Under the pieces are notes generated by a model, which was given only the letters and a program-made list of their open reading frames with translations, was not told where the DNA came from and did not search any database. From positions 14,568,667-14,632,666 of the forward strand of contig NC_087074.1 in the NCBI RefSeq assembly GCF_026151205.1: a stretch of DNA of 64,000 nucleotides. The letters are read 5' to 3'. Shown in pieces: positions 26,060 through 36,776 of this stretch; the first letter of the stretch is position 1, and each line of letters begins with the position of its first letter. A program made the translations under genes and the position numbers. Source of the DNA: Bolinopsis microptera (lineage: Eukaryota > Ctenophora > Tentaculata > Lobata > Bolinopsidae).

Positions 26060-28357
26060 CTAGTACCCTCGAAAACACTAAATTTTTGAAAATTAGAAAT
26101 TTTCAGAAAATGTGTTATTGGACTGGGTTTTGGGGAGCGGCCTAGGCGCTTTTAATAATTCTTGTCCCATCACACCGCTGCCCCGGTCCCCGAAGACTTC
26201 ATCATTACTGACGTCTGGTTTTCCACCTCTCTGTTCAACAACAAGTTACTAGCTAGGTAACAGAAAATCGATCTGAGCTACAGTTTCAACGTAACAACGA
26301 TTTCGAGGATGGGTTCAGACAAACCCACGCTCTTACCATTTGAACAACAAACCAGTGCACTGCCAACTGTACACGGTCCGTCACACACCTTTCATTAAAC
26401 CAAAGTTACTTTTATACCCACATAGTTACGGAACATTTACATGTGCGTAGGCTGCCCTGCAAGCGATAAACGAGACCTAGCTCCTCCCATATAAGGCGTG
26501 TAATTAGGTGTGCAAATATCACGTGCTATAGGCCGCCCACTAACGCGCTCAATCGCATCTCGTGACTCTCACGTGACAGCTATCAAAGTAATTCCCTATA
26601 TGGCGCCTCCGGTGTAAACTAGGAAAGAGCTAGTTTGAGCATTAGTAGGCCAGGACAATTCACAAATCTGTAGTTTATTCTGCTTACGTTAACGACCAAA
26701 CATTTCGACGATGGGAACAGATAAATTTGCGAGCATTTTCTCCTTCGAGAATAGCACGCTTCAAATATTATGGCTAACCTCCTTTAAAGAAGGACTCCAA
26801 TGAAATTTACATCAGGAATTATAGTAATGGGATTAAGTTTACAATAAAGTAAAATTTAATAATCTGACAAAGCCTTGCGGCCAATCACTCATATGTGAGA
26901 CTCATATTTCAATTGTCCAGGATTCATAATTCAATAAAAGAAGAACCATTTTGTTTAAAGAAACCCATAGTGGCAACATTTAGAACCATTTCCAATTTCC
27001 GTTTTCTCATTCAACTCCAAGAAATAAGTTAATTAATCGCCATTGGTGCTAGAGCTATCCTGTAGACTGTTGTAAAGAGGCAGATCGTGAAGGCAGCTTA
27101 TCTGTACTTTACAGCCATTGTATTATATTATGTTTATTCATGCTCGCAAATAAACTATATAGCATTGCCCAACATACTAAGAATCTAAAATAAAGACTCT
27201 GGAGTTAATCTTACGAAGAGACGTAAAAGTTTGGTTTGATTGATTACTAATTAAGAAACAATGAAAACTACCGTTACTTTATATTTGTTGGCCAAAAAAG
27301 GTTTATTGACACCCATAAAGATATAAATAAACGATAACAACTCATATTTTATTATCTATCTGTAGCAAACAACATAAAAACCGTTCTTTACAATAATAGA
27401 CCGTGATCTAATTTTAAACTACAGATACAGCTCTATCGTAGTATTGTATAACTTTAATTTAATTTGGTTCTTTGGAAAAAATGTGTTTTAGTTTTACAAC
27501 TTAACGAATATAATAGACTATAAGATATCTTATCGGTATCAAATAAATAATTATACAGACCAATAATACATTTCCAGAATGAGGGGAAAATTGAACCGAT
27601 TTTTTTAGAACAATAACAACACGATTACCAATAATAACAAAACTACAAAATCTATTACATTTATTATTATTATCAATTATGTATGGGATGGAACTTTTTC
27701 AAACCTGTGTAGCTAGTCCACACCCTAGCCCTATAATACGAATAAAATGTGTTCAATTCTAGCTGAAAAGCCTAATAAAATAAATCACAAATCCCCCTTA
27801 AATTTTTTTTATTTAAATTAAAAAAGAAAAAAAATTAGGAATTCACACGACATGTATGAAGAACCAAGTCTGATGTAGCCATATCATATGCCACACAGGA
27901 CGGTTACTATAGAAAGACTCCAGACAATGTCAAAAGCAAATCGTTATCACGGGTGAGGTGTTGTTTTTCACTAATAACACTTACACTCATATCATATAAA
28001 TATTGTCAAAATTTAACTTATTATGATTTAATTTTTAATTTTATCCAAAAAGCAGGTCAAATCGCATTCAATGTTAGACAGTTACTTGATTTAACTTATT
28101 TACAAGGATAGTCGGCAAAATATTTTTACCCTTCTGTAAGCAAACCAGAAAGCAGATAGATCTTCTAAATGTAATTATACTGTTCTAATGAATTTTAGAA
28201 CTTTTATTCTTTGCTTTAGTATAAAAGTTGACATTAACCGTGGTATTGCGCCTGGCAATACCAAATAATTACAGAACACGTTTTTTAGATTGATGAAGTT
28301 AAACCATAGGAATTTTAACATTATAAATTTTATCAATTAAACGACGACAAAACTGTG

Positions 28358-30075
28358 CTATCTTGTGCCCTTCACTAGTAATAAAAGTTTTTGCCACCGC
28401 TAACTAAAAAAGCAGCCTCTCTCTTCAGATCAAAATCATACTGAATGTCCTGGCAGATCTTGAGCTGTTTTCTGAGAGTTACAGTTGAGTTGGGACAAGA
28501 GTCAGGACCATATTAAAAACACCTGCGGAGGCAGAGTATCGTAGATCGTATAGCTAGGTATGTCGTAGTTCCACCGTTTATCCGGGGAGCATACACAACA
28601 CTGTCCTATCGGTCTAATATGATCTTCCTTCACAACCTGTACCAATTCTCTCTCGATAAGTCTTACCCGCTCACTGGACACCAGGATCTTGAGCGTGTGT
28701 TCACCACACACCAGGAAAGAACTGACCCACGTTGACTTGCGGTTCAGTTTCCACAGAGGTAGCCATGCCTTGTGCGTGTCTATGGAGAATATTGCCAGGA
28801 TCTCTCCACTGCAACACAGGCAGCCCGTATTCTTTTATCCTCCTGAGAAGAAGAAGAAATCGTTATGTTTCTTCTTGTTTTTATTGTAATTGTAAAACAA
28901 AACGTGTTAACACCAAATTATGGTTATACTGTTTTGGTTTGCTGAGTAGAAATACACTTAACCGATACTGTGACTAGACGAGATACTCTGCGTAAGGCCA
29001 GAGTAGTCCGTGAGGCAAAGGTCGAGTAAACCCAGCAGCTGGTTTAGCAACATCCCAATGAGACCTTTAGCTATCCGGTCACTGCCCCGTCACTCCGTCT
29101 TGGTTAATCCTCTCCACTATAGAACTGGGAGCTGTAAGCCCTCCGATAAGTCCACTTCTTAACCCCTGCCACCCTGCTCTCAGACTTGCACTTGAACCAT
29201 CCAAAACCCACAGAGCTCGCTCCACTTCATCTGTAAGTCTATGTGTCCGGGGGTGTTTTTTTATTAAATTATTTTTTTTTATTTTGTTTTTACTATCAGG
29301 TTCAACTGGTACCTTGAAAAAAAGGAATTTCACAATTATTCCATACTCTTGATTTATTTTCAAATTTAAAAGAATGAAAAATGTATTTAACAAGTTGGAT
29401 ACTACAGAGCTATCCCAGTTTAATCAGAACTTAACACGTTTCACCACCAACCTTTCCACAGCAGAGATGTATCAGGCAGCTTTAATGGTGAGTCCTCGCT
29501 GCATCTCACCGTTCCATACTGTCCATCTTAGCCCTACCCGTCCTTACCTGATACAAACAATTTCTTAAACATAACCGACTCTTAAATTGGGAAAATTTTG
29601 ACGGTAGTTATTGTTAGTAAAATATTTACACGGTCATTAATTGACCTAATAATAGAAATCATACATCGTGACCAGAACAACAAGTTTCCACAAACCTTTG
29701 ACATCGTGAATAGCGTCTTCTCCACGACGTAGAAGAGAATACGTTCTGACACCGTGGTCTTGCGAGTCAATATGTCTGACATTTCCTGACAGATATTTAG
29801 TTAATAAGGTAATCTAGTGACAAAAACAGTCAATACTTTTAAACAGATTTACCCGATTTTATTAATTCATTGGTTTTCAAAAATAGATGCTTAGAGCTGA
29901 GCAAGTTTGAACTCCGCTAAATCTCGGCCAACTCAATCATCTTATACGAATTTGAATAAAAAGTTTCAAAATCCAACAAACCAATATTCCTGAATGTTTT
30001 CTAACTTTAGTTTCGTCCAGGGTTGAAGACTTGATTCTGAAGACGGCGGATGTGGTATCGTATGTATAGTTTCAA
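28358..30075 (-). CDS. Chimeric GFM1-VPS13D-like gene, array copy 5
   Basis: This copy is the clearest direct evidence for the fusion. The minus strand is open through VERALWVLDG (EF-G1) into [20 protein letters not shown] (VPS13D-like) across 29079-29250 without any frame correction, with the fusion at about 29196. The P-loop exon is at about 29695-29780 (KTTVSERILFY is open). The stop is at 28358-28360. The start codon region reads CAAT instead of CAT at about 30073, so the ATG is broken by one inserted base in this copy. An extra T-rich insert of about 35 bp sits inside the G3 exon at about 29257-29292. The promoter-proximal region carries the G-rich patch at 30341-30507. Confidence 0.68.
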
Positions 30076-30337
30076 TCTAGTACCTCGAAAACTCTAAATT
30101 TTGAAAATTAGAAATTTTCAGAAATGTGTTATAGGACGGTTTTGGGGAGCGCCTAGGGCGCTCTAATAATTCTTGCCCCATCATCAGCCGCTGCCCCGGT
30201 CCCCGAACTTCATCTTTACTTTCGTCTGGTTTTCCACTCTCGTCAAATCATCAGTTACACTAGGTAACATGATAATCGAGCTGAGCTACAGTTTTTCACC
30301 GTAACAACGATTTCGAGATGGTTCAGACAAAAAATAA

Positions 30338-30508
30338 GAGGGGGGGGGGGGGGTAGATGGGGAGGGGGGATGGGGGGGGGGGGGGTGTGGGGGGTGGGGG
30401 GTTGGGAAAGGGGGGGGGGTGGAGTGAAAGGTGGGGGGGGGGGGGGGGGGGGGGGGGGGAGGGGATAGCAGGGGGAAAGGGGGGGGAGATTATGGGGGGT
30501 GGGGGGGT
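30338..30508. repeat. G-rich low-complexity patch replacing unique sequence in copy 5
   Basis: Where the other units have about 55 bp of ordinary sequence (ACCCACGCTCTAACCATTTG and following), copy 5 has about 170 bp composed almost only of G with scattered A and T. The flanks on both sides resume the normal unit. It could be a real expansion, but an artefact of consensus building at a low-quality position is at least as likely. Proline- or glycine-rich frames across it are meaningless. Confidence 0.7.
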
Positions 30509-32503
30509 AACGTCCTCTAACACACTTTCAATTAATCCAAAGTTACTTTTATACCCACTTAGTTGACGGAACATTTACTTTGTGCTACAGGCTGCCCTGC
30601 CTAGCATAAACTGATGACCCTAGCTCCTCCCATATAAAGGCGTGTAATTAGTGTGCAAATCACTGCTATAGTGCCGCCACTAATCGCGCTCAATTGCAAT
30701 CTCGTGACTCTCGACGATGACAGTCTATCAAAGGAAATTCCCTATATTGCGCCTCCGTGTAAGGACAGAAGGAAAGAGCTAGTTAAGAGCCATTAAATAG
30801 CAGTACCAATTCTCAATCTGTAGTTTTTTAATCTATTAGTTAGACGACTGCCAAACAGTCGACGAAGGAACAGATAAGTTGCGATGCATATTCTCCTACG
30901 AGAATAGCACGGCAACAAATATTCTGGCTGAACCTTCCTATAAAGAGGAGCACCAAAGAAAGTTACATCAGAAAAGTGTAAGGGAGTTAAGTGTACAATA
31001 AAGTAAAAATTTATGAATCTAGACAAAGCCCTTGCGCCAATCACAGTCAATGTGGAACACAAATTTGAAAAATTGTCCAGATTCATATGTCAATAGAAGA
31101 AGAACCAATTGTAAATGAAACCCATAGTTGTCAACAATTAGAACCATTCCAATTTCCGTTTTATCATCAACTCAAGAAATAAGTTAATTAATCGCATTGG
31201 TGCTAGATGCCTATCCGTAGACTTTGTAAAGATGGCAGATCGTGAATGGCAGGCTATCTTACTTACAGGCCATTGTAAGATATTATGTAATTCATGCTCG
31301 CAATAACTTATAAGCATTTGCCCAAACTTATTTTTTAAACAAATACCTAAAGAATCTAAATAAAAGAGCTCAGGAGTTATTTCTTAACGATGAGACGAAA
31401 AGTTTGTTTGATATTACTAATTAAGAAACAATGAAAACTAAACTCGTTAACGTTATATTTGTGTCCAAAAAGGTTATTGACACGCCATAAAGATATAAAA
31501 TACACGGTAACACTCATATTAATTATCTATCTGTAGAAAAAACATAAAAAACCGTTCTTTACAATAATAGACCGTGATCAACTTTAAACTTACAGTTACA
31601 GCTCTTAACCGTAGATTGTAAAACTTTTATTTTAATTTGGTTCTTTTGGAAAAAATGTGTTTAGTTTTACAACTTACGAAATATAATAGACTATAGAAAT
31701 CTTATCGTATCAGATAAATTAATTAGACAGACTCAATTAATACTTTTCCAGAATGAGGGGAACATGAACCGATTTAGATCAATAACAACACGATATACCA
31801 ATTAATAAAAAACTAACAAATCTATACATTTATTTGATTAAATCAATTATGTAATGGGATTGAAAACTTTTAACCCAGGTGTTGCAGTCACAGCCCTAGC
31901 TCTATAATACGAAGAAATTGTTCGATTCTAAGCTGAAAAGCCTCTAAACTAATAAATCCCAATTAATATAGAAAATAGGAATTCACCGACATGAATGAAG
32001 AACCAAGCGATTAGTAGCCCATATCAGATCCACCACATGATCGGTTACTATATAAGACTCCAGACAATGTCAAAGCAAATCGGTATCACGGGGTGAGTTT
32101 TGTTTTCACTAATAACAGTTTTCACTCAGTATCCTTATCAATATGTCATAATTCCAACTTATTATAGATTTAATTTAAAGTTATACAAAATTGCTGGTCC
32201 TTAGCGCATGCAATTATAGACAGTTACTTGACTTAACTTATTTACAGGATATCGGCAAATAACTTACCCTATCTGTAAGCGAAACCAGAAAGCAGATAGA
32301 TCTTCTAAATTTAAATTTAATACTGTTCAAATGGATGTCACAACTTTTAATTCTTTATAAGAAAATTGACATAACCGTGTGATGCGCTGCAATACCATTT
32401 TAATTACAAGAACATGTATTTTAAGATTGCATGTAACAAACTAAAAAGATTAAACCAAGAACTTTAACCAATAAATTTATCAATAAACGACTACAAAACA
32501 GTG

Positions 32504-33409
32504 CTACTGTGTCCCTTCCACTATACTGAAAGTTTTTGGCCACCGCTAACTAAAAAAGCAGCCTCTCACTTCAGATCAAAACATACTGAATGTCCTGAAT
32601 ATCTTGAGCTAGATTTTCTAGAGTTACAGTTGAGTTTGGGACAAGAGTCAGGAGCCATAATAAAAACACCTGGTGGAGGCAGATATCGTAGGATTCTGTA
32701 TAGCTATTTATGTTCTGTAGTTCCACCGTTTTATTCCGGGGAGCAAACACACACTGTCCTATCGAGTCTAACATAAACTCCTTCACAACCTTGATACCAG
32801 ATTCTCTCTCGAAAATCTGACCCCTCACAGACACCAGGATCTTGAGGCGGGTGTTCACCACACACCAGAGAAATGAACTGTTCCTCCCACTTGACTTGCG
32901 GTCAGGTTTCACACAGAGTAGCCATGCCTTTTTTCTGTGTCTGTGAGGAAGATTGCCAGGATCTCTCCACTGCAACATCGAGGCAGCCGTAAGCTTTTTA
33001 ATCTCTCCCTGAGAAGAAGAAGAAAATCGTTATGTTTCTTCCGATTATTGTAATTGTAAAACAAAACGTGTTAACACCAAAATTATGGTTAGACCTGTTT
33101 GTTGCTGAGTAGAAATAAGCTTAACCGATACTGTGACTAGATCGAGTCTGCTGCGTAATGGCCATTGTAAGTCCCTGAGGCAAAGTCGAGTAAACCATCA
33201 GCTGGTTTAGCAACAGTCCACTGAGACCTTTAGCTAGCCGGTCCACGCCCCGTCACTCCGTCTTGGTTAATCCCTCTCACTAAGAACTGGGAATGCTTGG
33301 TAAGCCCTCGATAATCCACTTCTTAACCCCTGCCATCCTGGCTCTCAGACTTGCACTTGAACTCTGGTATCAGTCGGAGAAATGGAAATTTGGTTGCTTC
33401 CACAATCGA
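32504..33409 (-). CDS. VPS13D-like C-terminal exons, native right-hand copy
   Basis: This is the partial sixth unit. In minus-strand order it has an exon ending the VPS13 adaptor/ATG2-like C-terminal region (GLRSGLIGG, then KGLIGT and KPAAGL-type segments), an exon with [19 protein letters not shown] and VKEFMLDSIGQCV, and a terminal exon with QDIQY and the stop near 32504. VPS13D is a bridge-like lipid-transfer protein acting at ER-mitochondria and peroxisome contacts. Unlike the array copies, its first exon is not joined to EF-G1. Upstream of 33361 lies CCAG, a usable acceptor within two bases of the array break; another acceptor is at 33410-33411. Base-level errors remain. Confidence 0.6.
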
Positions 33410-33610
33410 CTGCATTAATAAAAAATAAATATGATACAAAAAGGAATTGGAAAGAAAAAAAGTAAGAAAAGAGATCGCATCAAATAGGAAAGAGCACACG
33501 AAAGAGAAAGAGACGCACAAGAAAAACAAAAGATAAAAAGTCTCCTACCTGGAAGCACTAAGTCTGTCCTCTGTCCGGCCTCTGGAAAGCAATCATCTCC
33601 ACTAACATAC

Positions 33611-33723
33611 GTTAAACACAGAACTAGCATTGAACTGAGTTACTGGCGGTATCTGACATGCCGTGAGCAACACTCTTTACCATTCCTGACACGTCCCATC
33701 CAGCCCCACTGAGAGACCACTCG
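33611..33723 (-). CDS. VPS13D-like upstream exon
   Basis: After an acceptor (TTAACGATTACAG), the minus strand reads GWDVSGMVKSVAHGMSDTAS, followed by a donor (AAC/GTATGT). The pattern Gly-x-Val-Lys-x-Val-x-His-Gly-x-(S/T)-(D/N)-x-(A)-(A/S) is the segment that precedes the glycine-rich repeat of VPS13D C-termini, so order and strand agree with the exons at 32504-33409. One in-frame stop near the 3-prime end requires a single-base correction. I found no further VPS13D exons beyond about 33.76 kb, although the full gene should extend over many kilobases; the locus is therefore broken or rearranged here. Confidence 0.5.
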
Positions 33724-33779
33724 CTGTAATCGTTAACAGCATTCCTATTTTACCTGTGTCATGTGAGGGGAAAGGTTGT

Positions 33780-34600
33780 TTAAAGTTTACGTTATCATGG
33801 TAAGTAACTAGTAGAAACAATGAAATATGAGGTAAAAGTGATGAAATCACGAAGAAGGTAAAGTGTCAAACCTGTCATTTCTGAGTTGAGTGACTATTTT
33901 TGAGTTTATGTCCAACTGCGCAGTCCCTGTAAGTGTCGTAATGATGTTGTCCCTTATAGTTACTAGTAGCTGCTATCACATACTGGTATGGTATCTTGTT
34001 GCAGCATAAAAGTAACGTCCGAGAAGTTCAATAAGTATCTCATTCTAATCCTTGTGTGGATGTCCTTGAGGTCGTCCCTCTAGAACTGGAGCCCGATCAG
34101 ACTGACATTAACCTGGGTCTGGTGAAATTAACAAACTCTCAACTAACACGGGATTGTAACTCCAACTTCCCGTACTCAACTGTACTCCGCTTCTGGATCG
34201 TACTTGGTCGTCTTTTACTTACAACCCAAGAAGAGAAGCCATCTCAAAAACTGTATTAGTTTTCAGAATAGACCCTCGTCGAGCTTGGGAGCTTAAGTTT
34301 TGCGAACAGAGCCTGGACCTCGGGTACACGAACGAACCCTGCCATCGCTCCTAACCTCCAGATCATCTGAAGTGTACTGTATGTTTTCTCCATCCTCATT
34401 CACCGGTTAGATAACAACAGGAACCATTGCCGCCCTACACTGATTATCACCTGTAATCCTAGCAAGATCAAAAACAACCGTTTAGTCCATTTTTTCGAAA
34501 TTTTGAGATATTGGTACCAAAATTTTCAGAAGAAGATTCTCTTCAACAATCAAGTTATGAAAATACTGTTTTAGCTGCCACGATAGGCATTTAGTCACAC
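33780..34600. other. No assignable gene; short open frames
   Basis: A plus-strand frame at 34056-34259 and minus-strand frames around 33990-34110 (DDLKDIHTRIRMRYLLN) and 34290-34410 look somewhat coding-like, but I cannot link them to a family or to firm splice sites. They could be remnants of the VPS13D-like gene. Confidence 0.3.
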
Positions 34601-34629
34601 AAAACGTGACAATTTAGCTAGTTATCCCG

Positions 34630-34790
34630 AAACCTTCCCTGAGAAAAGGCATTAAGTCCATTTGATTGCCTTTTCTGCGAGGGAACTTTTTCTGTTCCCT
34701 GAGATGCCATGAGAAAAGGCATTAAGTCCGGACTTACTGCCTTTTTGATGATACAGAATTACCTAGAACTGGACTTAATGCCTTTTTGTA
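34630..34790. repeat. Cluster of hairpins built on AAAAGGCATTAAGTCC
   Basis: The 16-mer AAAAGGCATTAAGTCC or its complement occurs four times. At 34712-34743 two of them abut head to head, giving a near-perfect 32-bp palindrome with one mismatch. The outer copies (about 34635 and 34775) could pair across the cluster. This looks like a small foldback element. Confidence 0.65.
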
Positions 34791-35010
34791 ATTCGTATTT
34801 GTATCAAATGCGATCATGAGGTAGGTGGTTTCCTCCACGTGAACGATGGTTAATTGGTTAATAAGGGGTAGTTAACGATTCCTAGTTTGAGTGAATCAAG
34901 TAAACAGGAAAATTTTCAAATACTCGAGTGTTGAGGTATAATTTAAATTATGTCAATAATAATACTCTGATCGTCCACGGTAAATCTGATTTCAATGCCA
35001 AACTTGCTGT

Positions 35011-35402
35011 TTGCTCTTTTATATACGGACGAGACATTTCCTGATTTCCAACCTTGTTATTAATATTATGAGTCTTCTCACCCTGGTCCCCTTTACTATT
35101 ATAATCACCGTGATTAACACAGTCCCGTGGGCTTATGTGAGTACGTATTTAAAGTCACATACGGACACTCCACTCAGACCACCACAGCCCTGGTCACAAC
35201 CGCGGCGGTTACAGGTCTCTTCTGGGTGATGTGGTGTCCTACTGCGGTACGGTTCCACCTCTCTGCTATAAAAGGGGAAGACTGGATACCGGCATGGCTG
35301 GAAAAAATGCGGTATCTCTACATCTTATTGTTGGGAGCGTTAGTACCTAAACCCGTTTATCTATACCTTGACATTTTTTCATCGCCTCAATCAATTCTTT
35401 AA
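35011..35402 (+). pseudogene. GPCR fragment, TM5 to TM7, one-base frame break
   Basis: The frame opening at about 35020 gives a hydrophobic helix, MSLLTLVPFTIIITVINTVP, like TM5. A change of frame at the A-run near 35150 leads into TTAAVTGLFWVMWCPTAVRF, a TM6 with a WC-P motif, and then ILLLGALVPKPVYLYLD, a TM7 with KPVYLY in place of NPxxY. It stops at 35400-35402. A single extra A at TTTAAAG would join the frames. TM1-TM4 are not visible upstream, so this is either the last exon of a split gene or a decayed copy. It lies 0.44 kb upstream of the LDLa-GPCR on the same strand. It is a class A-type receptor of unknown ligand. Confidence 0.45.
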
Positions 35403-35839
35403 AAATCTATAGATGCAATGCCCGAGGCTGCATGCTGCAGCAGTAGCCGCAACAGCAACTAAAGACACCACGATAAAAATTTATTAAATACAGAATAAAT
35501 GTTTATTAATCCACGAATCAACGCTCGCGGATCGCGCTTTCTCACAAATCAACGCTCTCTTACTGATCAGGATCTTATTCTTAGTGCTTAGTCTTACAAA
35601 GTTATTTTTCGATACAGCATCAAACATGGAATAATTGCTATTGATCAAATTATATTATTTTGCTGAGTGGTGTATCTTAAAAATAATATCTTCAAGAACG
35701 CGAGCGTTGATTCGTGTATTTATTCTGTATTTGATAAACTATCTTAGATATAGGGCAGTCGAGTTTTCTTCTTCTTTCTTTCAACGTTGGACAGCACTCG
35801 TGCATATCGAATTTTTGGCAGTCCTCGAAAATTAGTGCC
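35403..35839. other. Intergenic segment upstream of the LDLa-GPCR
   Basis: The phrase ATCAACGCTC-GCG and its complement flank 35515-35715, forming a loose inverted repeat (CACGAATCAACGCTCGCG against CGCGAGCGTTGATTCGTG). The latter pair is an exact match over 18 bases, so a small foldback element may sit here. No exon is seen. Confidence 0.45.
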
Positions 35840-36352
35840 ATGACAAGAATTAGGAGCCATTTAATAATAGGAATATTAATTCAAGTTTTCATCCTTGACC
35901 TCGTCCTCGGCTCCAATGACCCGCGAGAACCCTTGTCTAAAAGTAAAGAAAAGGTAATTGTAACCAGGGAAACGTACAAAACTCCACCTATTCCCTCGTT
36001 TGGGGCATTTTTTACCACAACTTGCGAAGATCAAATTCACTTTTTCCTTCGGAATGTCAATGACACCAGATGGACATACAATAGACCATTTTATAACAAC
36101 GTAATGAAGAAAAGGGACACATTTCTTCTATCACCTGAAGACATTCATGCTTGCCCCATGTCGATACACAAACATCAAGTATTGGACACAACAAATTGGA
36201 CGTGTTTGATCCCTGTAGAAAAAGTCTGTGATGGTTTCTCTAGTTGCCTAACTGACGAGTGTGGTTGCGGAGAGGAGACTACCGAGCAGTCAGTAACCCA
36301 GACTCCGGTATTCTACTGTGTTCAACAGCCTGGATGTGTTTCATTTCCACAG
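35840..36352 (+). CDS. LDLa-repeat GPCR, exon 1
   Basis: This exon encodes 171 residues from an ATG followed by a signal peptide (hydrophobic residues about 8-24). An extracellular part follows with NDT and NWT glycosylation sites and a first LDL-receptor class A module (Cys 105 to 143, core VCDGFSSCLTDECGC). Its end starts a second module (FYCVQQPGCVSFPQ). The donor CAG/GTAACG lies at 36352/36353, and the intron runs to 36776. The phase is 0, and the next exon continues with ICDNNEDCLDGSDESFC, completing the second LDLa. LDLa modules bind calcium through their acidic cluster. The start is chosen because it is the first ATG and is followed directly by the signal peptide. Confidence 0.85.
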
Positions 36353-36776
36353 GTAACGAAAACATAAGACAATATTTTTCTTTATCAATACAACGTGACA
36401 GTGCGATTGATCACTAATTAATGGCGACATCCCTATAAATTAAATGACAAACCTTATCGCCCCTAACTTCTGTTCGTCGGTAGATTACCTGGTCATAGAT
36501 TGGGCAGCTTATTGTGTCTCATTGTGGTCAATCCATAATCGGGCCTTATATAATTTCGTGCATTAAGCATGCTTAAGAATCCTAACCCTTTAGTTTTGTG
36601 CGTAAGTGATCGAAGGGTCAACAGTCACTGATAATTTACATTTAAACGACTCTTAAATTTAAACGATCATCGACAGATTACTAACTCCCCACTTGTTTAT
36701 CGCACGTTTCTGATAATTATAAACATATTCCTGTTTGTTTTATGAATATGACTGCACCTCCCGGCTCCCACCTCAG

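Larger units (their letters stand above)
11011..33361. repeat. Head-to-tail array of a ~4.0-kb unit, 5.5 copies
   Basis: The anchor TAAAGATGGCAGATCGTGAA recurs at about 11011, 15101, 19166, 23099, 27072 and 31225, giving periods of about 3.93-4.15 kb. The copies are collinear throughout, and nearly all differences are one-base insertions or deletions, often in homopolymers. Reading the minus strand, a unit holds C-terminal VPS13D-like exons, about 2 kb of AT-rich spacer, a promoter-like block with TCACGTGA boxes, and EF-G1 (GFM1) 5-prime exons. The last EF-G1 exon is fused directly to the VPS13D exon of the same unit. The array stops at 33361-33362, precisely at that EF-G1/VPS13D fusion point, and native-looking VPS13D sequence continues. 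Copy number may be under- or over-represented in the assembly. Confidence 0.92.

Noticed and set aside
30323-30574. Proline-rich and glycine-rich frames over the G-rich patch
   Set aside because: Low-complexity sequence, probably consensus artefact, absent from the sister units.
11011-33361. Helitron or other transposon that captured GFM1 and VPS13D fragments
   Set aside because: No terminal motifs, inverted ends or target duplications at the unit edges were found, and the units are strictly head to tail. Tandem amplification of a fusion is simpler. The idea is not excluded.
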